Assembly: GCA_011525095.1 (NCBI GenBank)
Contig: WTIV01000122.1
Span: forward strand, 1 to 9,714
From: Methanobacteriota archaeon
GTDB taxonomy: Archaea; Thermoplasmatota; Poseidoniia; Poseidoniales; Poseidoniaceae
Direction of reading: 5' to 3'
Length of the DNA: 9,714 nucleotides
In this document: piece after piece, positions 7,230-9,714 of the stretch
How the letters are laid out: every line of letters starts with the position of its first letter
How positions within the stretch are numbered: the first letter of the stretch is position 1
Program-made: the position numbers and the translations under genes
Notes under the pieces: generated by a model
Seen by the model: the letters and a program-made list of their open reading frames with translations, nothing else
The model's database searches: none
What the model was told of the DNA's origin: nothing

Positions 7230-9255
7230 ACTCTTCTTTTGGTGGAACTAAGGATGGTGAGGCTTTCTTGGTGTTTATTTCATTCAACAATTCATCTAAG
7301 AATAAGTCAAACTCCACACCTGCTCTTTGGTCGCCGTTTCTTGCACGAATTGAAACGGTGTTATTTTCGGTTTCATCATCTCCCAAAATAAGCATGTATG
7401 CTGGCTGGAACTTTCTGTGCATTCGGATTTTCTTTCCGATTGTGTGGTCTCCATCATCCAAATCAGCTCTGATTCCAGCAGCCTTGAGTTTAGCAGTAAC
7501 TTCTCTTCCGTATTCTACCTGCTTTTCTGAAATTGTTAGCACGTGAACTTGAGTTGGTGCAAGCCAAGTAGGGAATTTACCAGCAAAGTGCTCGATAAGA
7601 ACTCCACAGAACCTTTCCATCGAACCAAATGGTGCTCTGTGAATCATGACCGGTCGATGCATTTCTCCATCGCTTCCTTTGTATTGTAAGTCGAATCTCT
7701 CGGGCAGATTGTAGTCAACCTGAACTGTTCCTAGTTGCCATTCACGACCGATTACGTCCTTTACTACGAAGTCGATCTTAGGGCCGTAGAATGCAGCCTC
7801 ACCAGGCTCCTCAGACCAATTAACTCCAAGGCTGCTTGCAGCCTGTCTACATGCGTCTTCAGCAAGGTCCCACTTCTCGCTTGCACCGACGTATTTACTC
7901 GAGTCAGGGTCTCTCAAACCGACTCTGACTCTGTAATCTGTCATCCCCAATGCTTCGAAAATGACCTGAACAAGTTCGATACAGCCCAGCACCTCGTTTG
8001 CAATTTGATCTTCCGTTACGAATAGGTGTGCATCGTCCTGAGTGAATCCTCTGACCCTTGTCATTCCAGAGATTTCTCCCGACTGCTCCCAACGGTAAAC
8101 GGTTCCAAACTCTGCTAGTCTGAGTGGTAAATCTCTGTAGGAGCGTGCTTGTGAAGCATAGATTTTGATGTGGTGAGGGCAGTTCATTGGCTTGAGCATG
8201 TATCCTTCGATATCACCAGCAGCCATCATGTTGGACAATTCGCCACATGTACATCCTTCGTTGGCTAACTTAGCCATCATATCCTTTTCAACCAAAGGAG
8301 GATACTGGGAATCCTGATAGTAGGGGAAATGGCCACTGGTTCGATACAAGTCTAGTTTTCCAATATGCGGAGTGTAGACTTGGTGGTAACCTTGGCGAGT
8401 GAGGTGTGTGGAAATGAAATCCTGCAGGCAAGTTCGCACAACTGCACCTCTTGGTGTCCACAGAATGAGTCCCTGGCCAACATCTTCGTCAACGTGGAAT
8501 AATTGCAAGTCTTTGCCTAACTTCCTGTGGTCTCTTTTCTTGGCTTCCTCAATCGCTGACATAGTAGCCTTCAGAGCGTCTTTTGTAGGCTCGACAATTC
8601 CGTAAATTCGTGTCAGCCTTTCTCGACTTTGGTCGCCTCTCCAGAATGCGGATGAAACCGATGTAAGGCGAACATGCATCAATTTGGCAGTAGAGTGTAC
8701 GTGAGGTCCAAGACACAAATCGTACCATTCACCTTGACGGTAAATTGTAGAACTATCTCCGTCCTCTAGTTTGTCATTAATGATCTCGATTTTGTATGGG
8801 TTTGCTTGGAACAAATCATTCAATTCAGAATCCGTGCATTCGACTCGCTCGACAGTCAAGTTTCTTCTTGCTATCTCATGCATTTTCTTTTGGACACCCT
8901 TCAATTCTGCTTCGCCAAAATCCTCTAGATCGGCGAAATCATAGTAGAATCCTCGATCGATAGCGGGGCCGATTGTAGGCTTTGCATTTGGATAGAGAGA
9001 TGTAACCGCTTGCGCAAGAAGATGCGCAGCACTGTGGCGAAGAATGTGAATACCATCATCACTGAACCCAGAAATGCCCGCTACCGAGCAATCAGAGTCG
9101 AGTTCAGAGGAGAAATCTTTCTGCTCACCGTCAACGAGTGCAGCGACGCAGTCGTGCTTTCTTCCCTCGATATCAATCACGATTTCTCCTGCCGTTATGC
9201 CGGATGCGTATTCGTTAACTGAACCATCCGGCAGGGTGACTGAAATCATTGACAT
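7228..9255 (-). CDS. thrS: Threonyl-tRNA synthetase, with bacterial-type editing domain
   Basis: This enzyme charges tRNA-Thr with threonine using ATP, in the cytoplasm. From ATG 9255 it is 675 residues. An N-terminal TGS domain comes first (ISVTLPDGSVNEYASGITAG). The second domain is the hydrolytic editing module, with HSAAH (His74, His78) and DLCLGPH (Cys181, His185), the set used to remove mischarged serine. The class II catalytic core follows, with zinc ligands Cys359 (MNCPHH), His410 (QDDAH) and His539 (HRAPFGSMERF, motif 3) and motif 2 around VYRWEQSGE and TRVRGFTQDD. The anticodon-binding domain runs from about residue 560 to the end. The frame extends 33 codons further to a GTG at 9354, but GGAGG sits 7 bases before ATG 9255 and the TGS domain begins there. 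Archaeal ThrRS usually carries an unrelated archaeal editing domain, so this copy was probably acquired from bacteria. An insertion containing Cys335 and Cys337 is unusual. Confidence 0.97.
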   Translation of the reverse strand: MSMISVTLPDGSVNEYASGITAGEIVIDIEGRKHDCVAALVDGEQKDFSSELDSDCSVAGISGFSDDGIHILRHSAAHLLAQAVTSLYPNAKPTIGPAIDRGFYYDFADLEDFGEAELKGVQKKMHEIARRNLTVERVECTDSELNDLFQANPYKIEIINDKLEDGDSSTIYRQGEWYDLCLGPHVHSTAKLMHVRLTSVSSAFWRGDQSRERLTRIYGIVEPTKDALKATMSAIEEAKKRDHRKLGKDLQLFHVDEDVGQGLILWTPRGAVVRTCLQDFISTHLTRQGYHQVYTPHIGKLDLYRTSGHFPYYQDSQYPPLVEKDMMAKLANEGCTCGELSNMMAAGDIEGYMLKPMNCPHHIKIYASQARSYRDLPLRLAEFGTVYRWEQSGEISGMTRVRGFTQDDAHLFVTEDQIANEVLGCIELVQVIFEALGMTDYRVRVGLRDPDSSKYVGASEKWDLAEDACRQAASSLGVNWSEEPGEAAFYGPKIDFVVKDVIGREWQLGTVQVDYNLPERFDLQYKGSDGEMHRPVMIHRAPFGSMERFCGVLIEHFAGKFPTWLAPTQVHVLTISEKQVEYGREVTAKLKAAGIRADLDDGDHTIGKKIRMHRKFQPAYMLILGDDETENNTVSIRARNGDQRAGVEFDLFLDELLNEINTKKASPSLVPPKEE

Positions 9256-9262
9256 CGATGTG

Positions 9263-9267
9263 CCTCC
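9263..9267 (-). promoter_or_regulatory. thrS ribosome-binding site (decides the start)
   Basis: A perfect GGAGG on the minus strand, 7 bases before ATG 9255. It fixes the thrS start here, excluding the in-frame GTG at 9354 and making the nearby ATG at 9249 less likely. Its first G is the last base of the adjoining GC hairpin. Confidence 0.8.
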
Positions 9268-9283
9268 GCCCCCTTCGGGGGCG
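9267..9283 (-). promoter_or_regulatory. GC hairpin abutting the thrS ribosome-binding site
   Basis: A perfect inverted repeat: a 7-bp stem CGCCCCC/GGGGGCG with a 3-base loop (GAA in the thrS mRNA). The stem is all G-C in an otherwise moderately AT-rich sequence and ends on the first base of the GGAGG, so its folding could limit ribosome access. It could instead be an accident of a GC-rich patch, or a processing or pausing signal between the upstream small gene and thrS. Confidence 0.5.
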
Positions 9284-9347
9284 CTTTTGCCTTTCACCTT
9301 GACGATTAAAGGTCGCTTGTAGATTGGATATTGTGAGTATTGTTTGT

Positions 9348-9611
9348 TTACCACTCGACATCGAAGTCATCGCCTTCTTTTGAAGAAACTTCGGCTACAA
9401 CATTGACTTCCTTCTTTTCTGGAGCGGGTTGTTGTTTTGTGGCCATTCGAATTTCTGTTCTTGTTTCGACAACATCTCTTTGGCCACGGAATGCTGGCGC
9501 CTCGTGGACTTTCACCTCTTTTTGTTCGGCCGGCGCCTGCTCTTTTTGTTCCTCTTTGACTTGATTTTTCCAAGCCCCTTCGAAACTTAGGTCATCAACT
9601 CGCCTTTCCAT
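9348..9611 (-). CDS. Small charged, probably disordered protein of unknown function
   Basis: An 87-residue frame from ATG 9611 to TAA 9350-9348. It is very rich in E, K, Q and V, with almost no hydrophobic core, no cysteine and no membrane segment. The low-complexity middle (KEEQKEQAPAEQKEVKVHE) suggests an unstructured chain. Short aromatic patches lie at both ends: LSFEGAW near residue 8 and an acidic-aromatic tail DDFDVEW at the extreme C-terminus, which resembles peptide tails that dock onto partner proteins. I do not recognise the family. An alternative frame over the same bases (9367-9573) is an Arg/Lys-rich shadow. The gene is first in the minus-strand run, 92 bases upstream of thrS, so it may share its transcript. 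That it is a real gene rests on its composition, position and the AT-rich box upstream. Confidence 0.68.
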   Translation of the reverse strand: MERRVDDLSFEGAWKNQVKEEQKEQAPAEQKEVKVHEAPAFRGQRDVVETRTEIRMATKQQPAPEKKEVNVVAEVSSKEGDDFDVEW

Positions 9612-9632
9612 GTGATAGGCCTTGGTTGAATC

Positions 9633-9640
9633 AATACATA
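9633..9640 (-). promoter_or_regulatory. Possible TATA box for the small-protein gene
   Basis: Minus-strand TATGTATT, centred about 25 bases upstream of ATG 9611. That is the distance expected for an archaeal TATA box if the transcript is leaderless or nearly so. No Shine-Dalgarno sequence precedes this ATG, which fits. The match is modest and the region is shared with the divergent gene to the right. Confidence 0.3.
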
Positions 9641-9655
9641 ATCGGTTTGATGTAT
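9634..9655. repeat. Inverted repeat in the divergent intergenic region
   Basis: ATACAT at 9634-9639 and its reverse complement ATGTAT at 9650-9655, separated by 10 bases, lie between two divergent start codons (9611 minus, 9677 plus). The 16-base spacing of the half-sites suits a dimeric regulator, but AT-rich 6-mers also recur by chance. Confidence 0.3.
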
Positions 9656-9676
9656 CGTGAATTTTTGGCCGTGGTT

Positions 9677-9714
9677 ATGCGCCTAGCGGTAGTAGTCAAC
9701 CCAGATGCTGGCCT
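9677..9714 (+). CDS. Start of a divergent gene, possibly ATP-NAD kinase family (partial)
   Basis: Only 12 codons and two bases are visible: MRLAVVVNPDAG. A hydrophobic beta-strand running into VNPxAG at the very N-terminus is how archaeal ATP-NAD kinase (NAD kinase/AcoX) proteins typically begin, where NP-x-AG opens the nucleotide-binding fold. Diacylglycerol-kinase-like and sugar-kinase-like proteins have a similar opening, so the identity is tentative. In-frame alternatives are GTG 9671 and ATG 9650 (MYREFLAVVMRL...). ATG 9677 is preferred because family members begin just before the strand. No Shine-Dalgarno sequence is seen. Confidence 0.45.
   Translation, partial: MRLAVVVNPDAG

Noticed and set aside
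7904..8092. Alternative minus-strand frame within thrS
   Set aside because: It overlaps the conserved catalytic core of thrS in another frame and its product is Arg/Gly-rich shadow sequence.
9256..9354. Extended start of thrS at GTG 9354
   Set aside because: The extra 33 residues are translated leader containing the GC hairpin. GGAGG and the TGS domain both point to ATG 9255, and the extension would overlap the small upstream gene.
9367..9573. Arg/Lys-rich minus-strand frame overlapping the small acidic protein
   Set aside because: It is a frame-shifted reading of the same bases without a ribosome-binding site; the acidic frame has a better start and an upstream AT-rich box.

Overview
The window looks like a piece of a planktonic archaeal chromosome, most likely a marine Euryarchaeota of the Poseidoniales (Marine Group II) or a close relative. 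I infer this from four things: an aspartate carbamoyltransferase catalytic subunit that closely follows the archaeal family, a pyrB-pyrI pair joined by a 4-base overlap, a large secreted Ig-type surface protein with a C-terminal membrane anchor, and uncharacterised membrane proteins packed tightly together. No rRNA or marker gene confirms the lineage, so the placement is an inference.

Layout from left to right. Bases 1-3160 carry a minus-strand pair. A secreted, heavily N-glycosylatable surface protein (659-3160) is followed 26 bases downstream by a six-helix membrane protein (632 down to base 1) that runs off the left edge. A 99-base divergent intergenic region separates this pair from the plus-strand pyrB-pyrI operon (3260-4683), which encodes the catalytic and regulatory chains of aspartate carbamoyltransferase, the first committed step of pyrimidine synthesis. 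The pyrI stop codon directly abuts the stop codon of the next minus-strand gene with no base between them.

Bases 4684-9611 hold a minus-strand run read from right to left: a small disordered charged protein (9348-9611), threonyl-tRNA synthetase thrS (7228-9255), and an 843-844 residue protein with about nine membrane helices and a TPR-like helical C-terminal half (4684-7218). thrS and the large membrane gene are 9 bases apart, and the ribosome-binding site of the second overlaps the stop codon of the first. The right edge (from 9677) shows the first codons of a divergent plus-strand gene that may be an ATP-NAD kinase family member.

Points deserving attention are the unrecognised membrane/TPR protein coupled to thrS, the bacterial-type editing domain and a Cys-x-Cys insertion in the ThrRS, a strong GC hairpin against the thrS ribosome-binding site, the zero-gap convergent gene ends, the unusual small acidic protein, and the sequon-rich surface protein. 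I saw no tRNA, rRNA, CRISPR array, insertion sequence or phage gene. Coding density is very high, and no stretch over 300 bases lacks a gene.
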